Positions 18,092 to 27,071 of a stretch of 64,000 nucleotides of DNA are shown piece by piece (position 1 is the stretch's first letter; the number at the start of each line of letters is the position of its first letter). The notes beneath the pieces are model-generated. The model was given only the letters and a program-made list of their open reading frames with translations, had not been told where the DNA came from and made no database searches. The stretch is taken from the NCBI RefSeq assembly GCF_028551275.1, contig NZ_CP117025.1, positions 434,001 to 498,000 of the forward strand. Reading direction: 5' to 3'. Made by a program: the position numbers and the translations under genes. The stretch comes from Sphingomonas hankookensis. GTDB taxonomy: Bacteria; Pseudomonadota; Alphaproteobacteria; Sphingomonadales; Sphingomonadaceae.

Positions 18092-18440
18092 GGGGAGCTT
18101 CTGTTGCCCGGTGCTCCCCGTACCGCTGGAATCCGATTCTGTTGCCCGGTTCGGTCCAACCGCGCTATTTTGGAGTAACTTCAGGCCGTGAGGCCCTTAG
18201 TTACGCCGCAATCGCGAGTGCTTCGTTATCGTTGGCACTTGTGTGTATGGGCCGTTGCGGTGGTCCCATTCCGAACGAAAACAGCGCTTTTCAACACACG
18301 TCGATCCTGGTTCGGCCCCATCAGCTGAGCCGCTGGGTCGGCACGCTTCACGCGTGTCGACCATCCGGCGCAGGTGGTGGAGCCGCCGGGTACTGCCCCC
18401 GGGTCCGCTGCGTCTATTGCACGCCGCCATTTATCGTCAT
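18092..18440 (-). ncRNA. ssrA: Transfer-messenger RNA, circularly permuted two-piece form
   Basis: Reading the minus strand, the acceptor piece ends GGCGGCTCCACCA with its CCA at 18375. A spacer follows, and the coding piece starts GGGGCCGAACCAGGATCGACG at 18319. GGGGCC pairs with the GGCTCC before ACCA, closing the tRNA-like stem with one G-U pair. Further down, GCCAACGATAACGAAGCACT begins the tag frame at 18236; it encodes ANDNEALAIAA and ends in TAA at 18201-18203. The stop lies in a stem, GTAACT/AGTTAC. Pseudoknot-like sequence follows, and a GGGGAGC/GCTCCCC hairpin ends at 18092. The acceptor 5' boundary (about 18440) and coding 3' boundary are approximate. tmRNA rescues stalled ribosomes and tags the product for proteolysis. 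Confidence 0.92.
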
Positions 18441-18542
18441 AGCCGGCTGGAAGCCGGCGAGAGGGGATATAGGCGCTTGTCCCGGCTTTGAAAAGAAGCG
18501 GACTTCCCTTGCGCGCGATGCGGTGGCATGGGCGACAGGATC

Positions 18543-18974
18543 ATGCTGACCCAGCGTTCCCGCTATGCGCTGCGCGCGATGCTGTTCCTTGCCGAACAGC
18601 CGGCGGGCGAGGCCCCGATGCCGATGCACCGCATCGCCACCGCCGCGAACGTGCCGCGCAAGTTCCTCGAACTGATCCTCGCCGACCTGCGCGAGGCGGG
18701 GTTCCTGTCGTCGACGCGCGGCAAGGCGGGGGGCTATCACCTCGCGCGGCCAGCGCACCTGATTTCGCTGGGCGAGATCATCCGCGTGATCGAAGGGCCG
18801 CTGGCGCTGGTGCCCTGCGTCAGCCGCACCGCGTACCGCCCGTGCGGCGACTGCAAGGACGAGGCGAGCTGCGCCATCCGTCATGCGATGGCGCGGGTAC
18901 GGGACGAGACGGCACGAATCCTCGACGGGACCAGCCTGGCGGCAGCGGCGGCGCAGGAGCTGGCGGCGGCATAA
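18543..18974 (+). CDS. Rrf2 family transcriptional regulator
   Basis: The 143-residue protein has a winged helix-turn-helix typical of Rrf2 (MLTQRSRYALRAMLFLAEQ, PRKFLELILADLREAGFLSS, RGKAGGYHLARP) and four Cys at 92, 101, 104 and 110 in the C-terminal loop. Rrf2 proteins such as IscR and RirA hold an Fe-S cluster through three Cys in this region, so an iron, redox or nitric-oxide sensing role is likely. The gene is adjacent to ssrA and mscL. An alternative start is at 18528. Confidence 0.9.
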   Translation: MLTQRSRYALRAMLFLAEQPAGEAPMPMHRIATAANVPRKFLELILADLREAGFLSSTRGKAGGYHLARPAHLISLGEIIRVIEGPLALVPCVSRTAYRPCGDCKDEASCAIRHAMARVRDETARILDGTSLAAAAAQELAAA

Positions 18975-18975
18975 G

Positions 18976-19061
18976 CGTATCCCCGCGCAGGCGGGGATCC
19001 AGGGTTACAGGCGGCGAGCGTCGCTTTCTTGGCTCTGGACCCCCGCCTGCGCGGGGGTACG
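18976..19061. repeat. REP-like repeat, CCCCGCGCAGGCGGGG type, copy 1
   Basis: The arms CGTATCCCCGCGCAGGCGGG and GACCCCCGCCTGCGCGGGGG lie at the ends of an 86 bp element between an Rrf2 gene and mscL (convergent). Sister copies are at 30216-30301 and 48881-48967. Confidence 0.88.
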
Positions 19062-19064
19062 GCA

Positions 19065-19526
19065 TCATTCCGACAGCGTCTTGCCCGCGCGCAATTCGTC
19101 GCGGATTTCGCGCAGCAGCGCGATTTCGGGCGGGTCGGCGGCGGGGGTGACGTCGCCGGTCTTCTGTTCCTGATGCACCGTCGCGATGGCACGGTTCACG
19201 AACTTGACCAGCAGGAACACGATGAAAGCGAGGATGACGAAATTGATCACCACGCTGACGAACTGGCCGTAGCCGAACAGCGGCACGCCAGCGGCCTTCA
19301 GCGCGCTATAGCTGTCCGGGCTACCCTTATAGGTCGCCGGGATCGGGCCGAGCTTGATGAAATAGCTCGAAAAATCGAACCCGCCGAAGATGTAGCCGAT
19401 CACCGGCATGATGATGTCGTCGGTCAGCGATTTGGTGATCGTGCCGAACGCCGCGCCGATGATGACCCCGACCGCGAGGTCGAGCACGTTGCCGCGCGCG
19501 ACGAACGTGCGAAATTCCTTGAGCAT
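19065..19526 (-). CDS. mscL: Large-conductance mechanosensitive channel
   Basis: MscL opens under membrane tension to release solutes on hypo-osmotic shock. The 153-residue protein begins [20 protein letters not shown], with TM1 [20 protein letters not shown], a periplasmic loop, TM2 [18 protein letters not shown] and a C-terminal helix. The start at 19526 fits the family. The frame stays open upstream without similarity. Confidence 0.97.
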   Translation of the reverse strand: MLKEFRTFVARGNVLDLAVGVIIGAAFGTITKSLTDDIIMPVIGYIFGGFDFSSYFIKLGPIPATYKGSPDSYSALKAAGVPLFGYGQFVSVVINFVILAFIVFLLVKFVNRAIATVHQEQKTGDVTPAADPPEIALLREIRDELRAGKTLSE

Positions 19527-19611
19527 GGACCTGGCCCTCCCGTCTCTGCTTGAGGGTGGCATAGTGCTTCGATACCATGGTGCCAGGCAAGCACCGGACA
19601 GGATGATATAC

Positions 19612-20196
19612 ATGCGGCGGGCGATGGTGGTGATGATGGCGGTGCCGCTGGCGGCATGCGGCGTGAACAGCGTGCCGACCGCCGAGGAAGAGGTGAACGC
19701 CCGGTGGGGCGAGGTGCAGAACCAGTATCAGCGCCGTGCCGACCTGATCCCCAACCTCGTCGCGACGGTGAAGGGATTCGCCGGACAGGAGGAACGCGTG
19801 CTGACGCAGGTGACGCAAGCGCGCGCGAACGCGACGTCGATCAACGTCACCACCGACGACCTGTCCGACCCGGCGACGTTCCAGCGGTTCCAGGCGGCAC
19901 AGAACCAGCTGACCCAGGCGCTGGGCCAGTTGCGCACGGTGGTCGAGGCGTATCCACAGCTGACCAGCAACCAGAATTTCCTGTCGCTGCAATCGCAGCT
20001 GGAGGGTACCGAGAACCGCATCGCGATCGCCCGGCGCGATTATAACGAGGCGGTGCAGGCATATAACACCCGCATCCGCACCTTCCCCGACGCGGTCGGC
20101 GCGCGCATCTTCTATGGCGCCAAGCCCAAGCAGAGCTTTCAGGCGCAGGCCGGGGCGGAGGTCGCGCCGCAGGTCAATTTCGGCAATTCGAACTGA
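19612..20196 (+). CDS. lemA: LemA family lipoprotein
   Basis: The 194-residue protein has a lipoprotein signal (PLAACG) and the long helical LemA core with [20 protein letters not shown] and [16 protein letters not shown]. LemA-type proteins are membrane anchored and occur with TPM-domain proteins, as here. The order lemA-ygcG-TPM2-Nudix, with gaps of 11 bp or less and overlaps, suggests one operon. ATG at 19612 is chosen because AGGA lies 8 bp upstream; ATG at 19603 is possible. Confidence 0.94.
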   Translation: MRRAMVVMMAVPLAACGVNSVPTAEEEVNARWGEVQNQYQRRADLIPNLVATVKGFAGQEERVLTQVTQARANATSINVTTDDLSDPATFQRFQAAQNQLTQALGQLRTVVEAYPQLTSNQNFLSLQSQLEGTENRIAIARRDYNEAVQAYNTRIRTFPDAVGARIFYGAKPKQSFQAQAGAEVAPQVNFGNSN

Positions 20197-20207
20197 CGCG
20201 CGGCCCG

Positions 20208-20922
20208 ATGCGGCGCCTGTTGATCTGCCTGTGGATAAGTTTGTGGACAGTCTGCGCACTGCCCGCCGCCGCGCAGACATTTCCGAAGTTCACCGGGCTG
20301 GTCGTCGACGATGCCAACGTCCTGCCGGCGGAAACTCGCGCCGACCTTACGCAGAAATTGCTGGTTTTACAGAAGGATACCAAGCGGCAGTTCGTCGTGG
20401 CGACGATCGGCGACACCCAAGGCTATCCGCTGGAGGAGTATGGCTATCGGCTGGGCCGAGCCTGGGGCGTGGGCCTCAAGGATGTGGATAACGGCGCGAT
20501 CCTGTTCATTGCGCCGAACAATCCCGCGGGGCAACGCGGACCGCGGCTGGAGGTCGGTTATGGCCTCGAACCGATCCTGACCGACGCGATATCGAGTGCG
20601 ATCATCCAGCAGCAGATGATGCCGAAGCTGAAGGACGGCGACGTGCCCGGCGCGATGACCGCCGGAGCGGATGCGGTGATCGCGCAATTGCGGCTGAGCC
20701 CCGAGGAAGCGCAGGCGCGGGTCGATGCCGCGGCGGCGGCGTTCGACCGGGGCCGGCGTCAGCAGCCACGATCGGGCGGGAGCGGCCTGCCGACCGGCGC
20801 GATCTTCTTCATCGCGATCGGGGTCATCATCTTCTGCATGCTGGTCTTTTCGGGACGGCGGCGGCTTTACCGGTGGCGGCGGCGGATCGTTCGGCGGCGG
20901 CGGCGCTTCCGGGAATTGGTGA
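20208..20922 (+). CDS. YgcG-type TPM-domain protein, apparent frameshift
   Basis: The first 205 or so residues form a secreted TPM domain: signal peptide MRRLLICLWISLWTVCALPAAAQ, then VVDDANVLPAETRADLTQKL, QFVVATIGD and EVGYGLEPILTDAISSAII, then a membrane segment. The family's Gly-rich tail (GGGFTGGGGG...FGGGGASGNW, stop TGA at 20920-20922) is present but in the next frame. Removal of one base near 20851-20860 would join them and give about 237 residues. Without that repair the frame runs on into the downstream gene. TPM proteins are thought to act with LemA at the membrane; the function is unknown. Confidence 0.85.
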
Positions 20923-21590
20923 TGCACCTGAACGATACCGACCGGGCGCGCATCCGCGATGCGGTGGCGCAGGCCGAATCGGCGACCGAGGGCGAGATCG
21001 TCGTCGTGCTCGCCCGGCGGTCCGACGCCTATCATGATGTAGGGCTGCACATGGCGGTGCTGGCGATGCTGCTGGTGCTGGTCGGCACCGCATTGTGGCC
21101 GGGCTGGCTGCTCGCCTTTCATGCTTGGGTCGAGCCGTGGGGCGATGCCCCTACCCCGCTGTTCCTGCTGTCGACACTGGCGTGGGTGCAGGGCGCGGTG
21201 TTCCTGATCGTGCGCTATGGCTGTGCGTGGATGCCGCTCCGCATGGCGCTGACCCCGGCGGCGACCAAGGCGCGGCGGGTCCATGCGCGCGCGCTGCTGC
21301 TGTTCCGTGCCGCCGCCGAACGCCGCACGGTCGCGGCGACGGGCGTGCTGCTGTACCTGTCGCTCGACGAACATCGCGCCGAACTGATCGCCGAGGCCGC
21401 GATTCACGACCGGGTCGATCCGGCACTATGGGGCGATGCGCTGGCGGCGTTGCTGGTGGCGTTGAAGCAGGACCGGCCGGCCGACGGGATCGTCGCGGCG
21501 GTGGGCGCGATCGGCGCGGTGCTCGCCGAACATTTTCCGACAGGAGCCAGACCGATGAACGAACTTCCCGACCGGTTGATCGAACTATGA
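20922..21590 (+). CDS. Second TPM-domain membrane protein
   Basis: The 222-residue protein begins MHLNDTDRARIRDAVAQAES with TEGEIVVVLARRSDAYHDVG, a TPM-like N-terminus, then two hydrophobic segments (about 47-65 and 83-103) and a C-terminal domain with AERRTVAATGVLLYLSLDEH. It is a typical partner of the YgcG gene. The ATG at 20922 shares a base with the YgcG stop (TGATG), so they are translationally coupled. It ends with an ATGA overlap with the Nudix gene. Confidence 0.85.
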   Translation: MHLNDTDRARIRDAVAQAESATEGEIVVVLARRSDAYHDVGLHMAVLAMLLVLVGTALWPGWLLAFHAWVEPWGDAPTPLFLLSTLAWVQGAVFLIVRYGCAWMPLRMALTPAATKARRVHARALLLFRAAAERRTVAATGVLLYLSLDEHRAELIAEAAIHDRVDPALWGDALAALLVALKQDRPADGIVAAVGAIGAVLAEHFPTGARPMNELPDRLIEL

Positions 21591-22111
21591 TCGATGCCGA
21601 TGCCCCCGAAGAGGTGATGTGGGCCGGGCGCTTCATCACCGCGAAGAAGCGTGGCCGCTGGGAATATGTCGGGCGCGCGAACGGGATCGGCGCGGCGGTG
21701 ATCGTCGCGATCGATGACGGCCATGTGCTGCTGGTCGAGCAATATCGCGTGCCGCTGGGGCGCAACTGCATCGAACTGCCCGCCGGACTGGTCGGCGACG
21801 ATGCGGCGGGCGAAGCGGCGGCGGTGGCGGCGACGCGCGAGCTGGAGGAGGAGACCGGCTATCGCGCAGGGTCGATGGTGCCGCTTGGCGAATATCATTC
21901 GTCGCCGGGGATGGTGTCGGAGAGTTTCACGCTGTTTCGCGCCGGTGATCTGGTGAAGGTCGGTGAGGGTGGCGGGGTGCCCGGCGAGGATATCGTCGTG
22001 CATCGGGTGCCGCTGGAGGGCGTGGCCGGGTTCGTGGCCGGGCAGCGGGCGGCGGGCAAGGCGGTCGATGTGAAGTTGTTGCTGTTGTTGGCGCCGGTTC
22101 TGTTGGGGTGA
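21587..22111 (+). CDS. Nudix hydrolase, ADP-ribose pyrophosphatase-like
   Basis: The 174-residue protein has a Nudix box starting GDDAAGE and ending RELEEETGY, and the upstream VEQYRVPLGRNCIELPAGLVG together with GEYHSSPGMVSESFTLF, both usual in the ADP-ribose/ADP-sugar pyrophosphatases. Substrate is inferred from the family. It starts at 21587, ATGA overlap with the second TPM gene, and ends before a repeat region. Confidence 0.9.
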   Translation: MIDADAPEEVMWAGRFITAKKRGRWEYVGRANGIGAAVIVAIDDGHVLLVEQYRVPLGRNCIELPAGLVGDDAAGEAAAVAATRELEEETGYRAGSMVPLGEYHSSPGMVSESFTLFRAGDLVKVGEGGGVPGEDIVVHRVPLEGVAGFVAGQRAAGKAVDVKLLLLLAPVLLG

Positions 22112-22143
22112 GTTTCAGGCGAAGGTTAGCCCGGGGTACTACC

Positions 22144-22233
22144 CGTCACTCCGGACTTGATCCGGGGCGACGCTTTTTGGACTGGCGATTGTAGAAGGAA
22201 GAAGCGGGACCCCGGGTCAAGCCCGGGGTGACG
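22144..22233. repeat. REP-like repeat, ccccggg type
   Basis: The left arm CGTCACTCCGGACTTGATCC and right arm GGGACCCCGGGTCAAGCCCG flank GTAGAAGGAAGAA. A half copy is at 13829-13860; a related element with GGACCTGTTCC arms is at 51036-51145. Confidence 0.82.
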
Positions 22234-22300
22234 GGTGGGGTTGGGGTTGGAACCCACACGCCGTTTGCGCTGCCTCGATCCCGTCTCCGTCCCCTACGCC

Positions 22301-22425
22301 CTCCGTTTGCTTCGAGCGGAGGTTCGAGCCTGTCGAGAACCGTAGTCGAGAAGGGGTGCCCCGAGAAACGCGTTCTCGACGGACGCTTCTCGACAGGCTC
22401 GAAGCTGCTCGAACCGAACGGGGGG
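22301..22425. repeat. 125 bp dispersed palindromic repeat, copy 2
   Basis: The element has the same framework as the one at 16953-17077: CCGTTTGCTTCGAGCGGAGG, GTCGAGAAC, GTTCTCGACGGACGCTTCTC and CTCGAAGCTGCTCGAACCG, in the same order and spacing. Confidence 0.88.
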
Positions 22426-22441
22426 CGTGGGAACCGGCCGG

Positions 22442-23200
22442 TCAGCCCTTGTGGGTGCCGCTGGGACCCGCACTCGGCGTGGGCGTCGGCACCCGGCAGG
22501 GCACGATATTCTTCGGCTCCGGTCGCGGGCCTTCGGGGGTGAACATCGCGATATAGCCGCCGGCCGAGGGCATCTTCTGCAGCTCGACCATCCGGTAGCC
22601 GACCGCCTCGAACTCGCATTTCAGCAGCGCAGGCGGGGTGCCGTGATTCTGGGTGCGGCGGTCGGCGTCGACCACCACCACGCGCCCGCCGGGGCGCAGC
22701 GAGGGGCGCAGGTTCCACAGGAAGGCGTAGGGCTCGGCGATCTCGTGGTACATGTGGACCATCAGCACCCGGTCGAAGCTGTCGACCGGCAGCTTGGCAT
22801 CGTCGGGTTCGCCCAGCCGGACGCTGACATTGTCGAGGCGTTCGCGCGCGACCCGGTGCGCCAGCGCGTCGCGGATCTGCGGGATGATGTCCTCGGCCAG
22901 CACGCGGCCGTCGTCGCCGACCCGCTGTGCCAGGCGGATGGTGTAATAGCCCTCGCCCGCGCCGATATCGGCGACGGTCATGCCTGGCGCGATGCCGGCC
23001 TTGTCCATCACCAGCTCGGCCTCGTTCAGCCGGTCGCGCGCTTCCTCGGTCGACCAGCGCGCCGACACGATCGTCGCCACGGGCCGGTCGGCCTTGGGAA
23101 AGTCCGGCTTGTCCTCCCGCTGCGCATTGGCGATCGGGTTCGGCTGCGTCGCGTCGCAGCCGGCCAGAATCAGCAGCGCGGGGAGGACGGCGCGGTGCAT
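22442..23200 (-). CDS. Exported lipoprotein with class I SAM methyltransferase fold
   Basis: The protein of 252 residues starts MHRAVLPALLILAGCDATQ, a lipoprotein signal peptide with Cys in LAGC. The rest is a SAM methyltransferase: VADIGAGEGYYTIRLAQRVG is motif I, VLMVHMYHEIAEP motif II, RPGGRVVVVDADR the later strand. Methyltransferases are normally cytoplasmic, so a signal peptide is odd. It follows prfB with a 1 bp gap. A role cannot be assigned. Confidence 0.85.
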   Translation of the reverse strand: MHRAVLPALLILAGCDATQPNPIANAQREDKPDFPKADRPVATIVSARWSTEEARDRLNEAELVMDKAGIAPGMTVADIGAGEGYYTIRLAQRVGDDGRVLAEDIIPQIRDALAHRVARERLDNVSVRLGEPDDAKLPVDSFDRVLMVHMYHEIAEPYAFLWNLRPSLRPGGRVVVVDADRRTQNHGTPPALLKCEFEAVGYRMVELQKMPSAGGYIAMFTPEGPRPEPKNIVPCRVPTPTPSAGPSGTHKG

Positions 23201-23201
23201 C

Positions 23202-24329
23202 TCAGTCGACATCCTCGACATCGACCTTCTCGCCCGTGACCCGTTGCGACAGCGCCGCCGCCATGAACGGGTCGAGCGCACCGTCCAGCACGTCGCCGGG
23301 CGCGGTCGAGACGACGCCGGTGCGCAGGTCCTTCACCATCTGATAGGGTTGCAGGACATAGGAGCGGATCTGGTGGCCCCAGCCGATATCGGTCTTGGTC
23401 GCGTTCTCGGCATTGGCCTCCGCCTCGCGGATCGCCAGCTCGCGCTCATACAGGCGGGCGCGCAGCTGGTTATAGGCCTCGGCCTTGTTCTTGTGCTGCG
23501 ACCGCTGGTTCTGGCACTGCACCACGATGCCGGTCGGGATATGGGTGATGCGCACCGCCGAATCGGTGGTGTTGATGTGCTGCCCGCCGGCGCCCGACGC
23601 GCGATAGGTGTCGATGCGCAGGTCGCTTTCGTTATACTCGACCTCGATATTGTCGTCGATCACCGGATAGACCCAGACGGACGCGAACGAGGTGTGGCGC
23701 CGTGCCGCGCTGTCATAGGGGCTGATGCGGACGAGGCGGTGGACGCCGCCCTCGGTCTTGGCGAAACCGTACGCGTTCTCGCCCTTCAGCAGCAGCGTCG
23801 CCGACTTGATGCCCGCCTGTTCGCCCGAATGCTGGTCGACCAGCTCGACCTTCAGCCCGCGGCGTTCGGCCCAGCGGGTGTACATGCGTTGCAGCATGCC
23901 GGCCCAGTCCTGGCTCTCCGTCCCGCCGGCACCGGCGTTGATCTCGATATAGGTGTCGTTGGCATCGGCCTCGCCCGACAGCAGCGCCTGCACCTTGTCG
24001 TGATCGGCACGCTTCGCGAGTTCGGCGAGGTTGGCGACGCCTTCGTCGGCCATCTCGGCATCGCCCTCGGCCTCGGCCATCTCGATCAGTTCGACCGTGT
24101 CGGACAGCTCACGCTCGATGGTGCGGGTGGCGGTGATCGCCTCGTCCAGCCGGCGGCGTTCGCGCATCACTTCCTGCGCGGCCTTGGGATCGTTCCACAA
24201 TGCCTGGTCCTCGACGCGCGCGTTCAGCTCGTCCAACCGGCGCAGCGCGCGGTCCCAATCGAGGAAGCGGCGCAGCAGCGCGAGGGCATCGTTGATCTTG
24301 TCTACATGGGCTTGCGCTTCGGCGCGCAT
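23202..24329 (-). CDS. prfB: Peptide chain release factor 2
   Basis: RF2 reads UGA and UAA stop codons. The 375-residue product has the N-terminal coiled coil, the decoding tripeptide region as [16 protein letters not shown] and the catalytic GGQ loop in [16 protein letters not shown]. The decoding motif is SPY, not the SPF of E. coli. The gene reads in one frame from ATG; the programmed +1 shift seen in E. coli prfB is absent. Downstream lies the lipoprotein methyltransferase. Confidence 0.97.
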   Translation of the reverse strand: MRAEAQAHVDKINDALALLRRFLDWDRALRRLDELNARVEDQALWNDPKAAQEVMRERRRLDEAITATRTIERELSDTVELIEMAEAEGDAEMADEGVANLAELAKRADHDKVQALLSGEADANDTYIEINAGAGGTESQDWAGMLQRMYTRWAERRGLKVELVDQHSGEQAGIKSATLLLKGENAYGFAKTEGGVHRLVRISPYDSAARRHTSFASVWVYPVIDDNIEVEYNESDLRIDTYRASGAGGQHINTTDSAVRITHIPTGIVVQCQNQRSQHKNKAEAYNQLRARLYERELAIREAEANAENATKTDIGWGHQIRSYVLQPYQMVKDLRTGVVSTAPGDVLDGALDPFMAAALSQRVTGEKVDVEDVD

Positions 24330-24385
24330 GGGGGAAACTCCGGAAAAACGTCATCAGGGGGAATGCCGCCGATATAGGGCGCGCG

Positions 24386-26905
24386 CTAGTAGATTCCCCC
24401 TTCGCGTTGCAAGAAGTCGCTGTCGCGCGGTTGCGCCTGTCGTTGGACCGGCGCGGCGCGGGTCGGGTCGCGGGTGACGGGCGCGCGCGCCTCGCCCAGC
24501 CGGCCGGTGGCGCGGCGCGCCTCCGTCTCGGGCTTGAACGCTTCCCAGATGATGCCGGCCTTGGGGTCGGTCGTCGGCCAGCCGCCATAGACCGGACGGC
24601 CGCTGGCGCGGTCGATGCGGACCATGCGGATGCCGGCGGGCGCGCGGAACGGCAGCACCTCCATGTCCTTGTACGCCTTGACCGCGAAGCTCTTGTAGAT
24701 CGGCGCGGCGATCGTGCCGCCCTGCGCATAGCCGCCCAGATTGCGCGGCGTGTCGAAGCCCAGATACAGGCCGGCGATCATCTGCGGCGTGCCGCCGACG
24801 AACCATACGTCGGTGGGACCGGTCGAGGTGCCGGTCTTGCCCATGATCGGGCGGCCGAGATCGCGCAGGGTGGTCGCCGTGCCGCGCTGGATCACCCCCT
24901 CCATGATGTGCACCATCTGGTAGGCGCTCATCGCGTCCATGATCTGGCGCGACTTGATCTGCGGACGCGGCATCGGCTTGCCGTCCCAGTCGGGCGCGTT
25001 GCAGCCGTCGCAGGCGCGCCAGTTTTCGGGCAGGATCACCTTGCCGCGCCGGTCCTGCACGAAATCGATCACGGTGGGTTTGAGCTCGCGGCCCTGATTG
25101 GCGAGGATCGAGTACGCATTGACCATGCGCATGACCGTCGTCTCGCCCGCGCCCAGCGCATAAGAGAGGTACGGCGGGAACTTGGTGTCGCTGACGCCGA
25201 CGCGCTGGATCAGGTCGTTGACCTTGTCCATGCCGGTCTGTGCGGCGGCGCGCACCGTCATCAGGTTGCGCGACTGTTCGACGCCCCAGCGCATGGTGTG
25301 CGGCCCGGCGCCGCCGCCGCCGAAGTTGCGGAAGCATTTCTGGCCCAGCCGCCCGCCCTGGTTCACGCAGAACGGGCCGTCGACGATGATCGAGGCCGGG
25401 GTCATCCCCGCCTCCAGCGCGGCGGCATAGACGATCGGCTTGATGGTCGATCCGGGCTGGCGCATCGCCTGGGTCGCGCGGTTGAACGACTGGATGCGGC
25501 TGTCGAAGCCGCCCTGCATGGCGAGGATGCGGCCGGTGCGCGGGTCCTCGACCACCATGCCGCCCGACACGCGCGGGACCGAGCGCAACGACCACTGGCT
25601 GCCGGCAGGGGCCACTGCGAGGATGTCGCCGGGCAGGATCGCGGCGAAGGCGGTGCCGCCCTGCCCCCGGACCGGCATCACCGCATTGCCGCGCGGCAGG
25701 ACGCCGGTGCGCCCGTCGGCGAAACCGATCCGCGCCTCGCCGCCATCCTTGGCGATGACGATGGCGGCCTGCCAGTCCTGATAATCGATGGCGATGTTGG
25801 TGTTAAGCAACGCCGACTGCCAATTGTCCTCGTCGACCTCCAGCCGCGGCTTGTTGAGCGGGCCGGACCAGCCACGCCCCGAATCGAAGCGGATCAGGCC
25901 TGAACGCAGCGCGTCCTGCGCATCCTGCTGAATCTTCGGGTCGAGCGAGGTGCGCACCCACAGCCCGCCGGCATAGACGCTGTGCGGACCGTCCTTCGCA
26001 TTCTCGCCGAACCGGTCGAGCAGCTGGCGGCGCACTTCCTCGATGAAGTAGCCGCCGGCGGTTTCCTGTCGCGGGGTCTGGCGCGGGATGGTGCCGAGCG
26101 GTTGGGCGACCGCCGCCGCACGCTGGGCCGGCGTGATGAAGCCGTTGCGCTCCATTTCGCCCAGCACCCAGTTGCGCCGGGCGATCGCGCGATCATAGCC
26201 ACGTTCGGGGGTGTAATTGGACGGCCCCTTGGGCAGGATCGCCAGATAGGCCATTTGCGGCAGCGTCAGCTCGCGCAGTTCCTTGCCGAAATAGGCGTGG
26301 CTCGCCGCCTCGACGCCGAACGCGTTCCGGCCGAGCGCGATCTGGTTGAGATAGAGTTCGAGGATCTGCTGCTTGGTCAGCGCGCTTTCGATGCGATAGG
26401 CGAGCAACGCCTCCTTCGCCTTGCGGACATAGCTGACCTCGTTGGTCAGCAGCAGGTTCTTCGCCACCTGTTGCGTGATGGTCGACGCGCCGATCGGGCG
26501 GCCGCTGCGCGTCAGGTTGGTGAAGACCGCCGCCGCGATGCCGGGATAATCGACGCCGTGATGTTCGAAGAAGGTGCGATCTTCCGCCGCCAGGAACGCG
26601 CGGACCAGCAGCGGGGGATATTCGGCATAGGACAGCTGCACGCGGCGTTCGCGGGCATAGCTGTGGATCGGATCGCCCTCGATCCCCCGGACATTGGTCG
26701 GCAGCGGCGGTTCATAGGCGCGCAGCGAATCGACCGAGGGCAGCGTGCGCCACAGCAACAGCCAGATCAGGAACACGCCGATCCCGGCCAGCAGGAACGC
26801 GAAGGCCGGCAGGCGGAACCACCACCGCCGCCGGATACGGGCGAAACGGGCGCGCCAGCCTGGGCGGGCGGCGTCGGGAGTGGCTTCGGTGTCGGATACG
26901 CTCAT
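24386..26905 (-). CDS. mrcA: Penicillin-binding protein 1A (bifunctional)
   Basis: Class A PBP with glycosyltransferase and transpeptidase activities for peptidoglycan synthesis. The 839-residue protein has a cytoplasmic N-terminus, one TM segment (33-52), the GT51 motif AAEDRTFFEHHGVD near 106-119 and GASTITQQVAKN, then the transpeptidase motifs STIK near residue 485 (QPGSTIKP), SRN (WGVEQSRNLM) and KTGTS near 689. A Pro/Arg-rich tail follows. It is upstream of prfB. A second PBP1A is at 46353. Confidence 0.96.
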   Translation of the reverse strand: MSVSDTEATPDAARPGWRARFARIRRRWWFRLPAFAFLLAGIGVFLIWLLLWRTLPSVDSLRAYEPPLPTNVRGIEGDPIHSYARERRVQLSYAEYPPLLVRAFLAAEDRTFFEHHGVDYPGIAAAVFTNLTRSGRPIGASTITQQVAKNLLLTNEVSYVRKAKEALLAYRIESALTKQQILELYLNQIALGRNAFGVEAASHAYFGKELRELTLPQMAYLAILPKGPSNYTPERGYDRAIARRNWVLGEMERNGFITPAQRAAAVAQPLGTIPRQTPRQETAGGYFIEEVRRQLLDRFGENAKDGPHSVYAGGLWVRTSLDPKIQQDAQDALRSGLIRFDSGRGWSGPLNKPRLEVDEDNWQSALLNTNIAIDYQDWQAAIVIAKDGGEARIGFADGRTGVLPRGNAVMPVRGQGGTAFAAILPGDILAVAPAGSQWSLRSVPRVSGGMVVEDPRTGRILAMQGGFDSRIQSFNRATQAMRQPGSTIKPIVYAAALEAGMTPASIIVDGPFCVNQGGRLGQKCFRNFGGGGAGPHTMRWGVEQSRNLMTVRAAAQTGMDKVNDLIQRVGVSDTKFPPYLSYALGAGETTVMRMVNAYSILANQGRELKPTVIDFVQDRRGKVILPENWRACDGCNAPDWDGKPMPRPQIKSRQIMDAMSAYQMVHIMEGVIQRGTATTLRDLGRPIMGKTGTSTGPTDVWFVGGTPQMIAGLYLGFDTPRNLGGYAQGGTIAAPIYKSFAVKAYKDMEVLPFRAPAGIRMVRIDRASGRPVYGGWPTTDPKAGIIWEAFKPETEARRATGRLGEARAPVTRDPTRAAPVQRQAQPRDSDFLQREGGIY

Positions 26906-26973
26906 CGCCCGCGCGGTTTAGCAGGTTTGGGCGTGGGGGAAAGCGGGGCGTTTCTTGGGCCTCGCCCCGGATA

Positions 26974-27056
26974 CGTCATCCCAGCGAAGGCTGGGATCTC
27001 CCGGTTGTAGCATGGGACAGGAGCCGATGGAGGCCCCAGCCTGCGCTGGGGCGACG
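26974..27056. repeat. REP-like inverted repeat, ctggga/tcccag type
   Basis: The left arm CGTCATCCCAGCGAAGGCTG is followed by GGATCTCCCGG; the right arm AGGCCCCAGCCTGCGCTGGG is followed by GCGACG. It matches the element at 9649-9731 and lies between mrcA and the MerR-family gene. Confidence 0.85.
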
Positions 27057-27071
27057 TGTGTGGCGAGAAAG

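Larger units (their letters stand above)
22112..22441. other. Repeat-filled intergenic interval
   Basis: This 330 bp interval between convergent genes has no gene I can support. It holds the gcgggaccccggg element at 22144-22233 and the second copy of the 125 bp repeat at 22301-22425. Confidence 0.85.

Noticed and set aside
20845-20870. Programmed ribosomal frameshift in ygcG
   Set aside because: No slippery heptamer or downstream stimulatory element is evident, and the family is read in one frame elsewhere. A sequence error or mutation is simpler.
20208-21590. A single 460-residue fused TPM protein
   Set aside because: The Gly-rich end of the first gene and the TGATG start of the second are visible in the sequence, so a frame break joining two genes is more likely than a true fusion.
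24320-24400. Programmed +1 frameshift site in prfB
   Set aside because: The reading frame is continuous from ATG to TGA; there is no CTTTGAC-like site.
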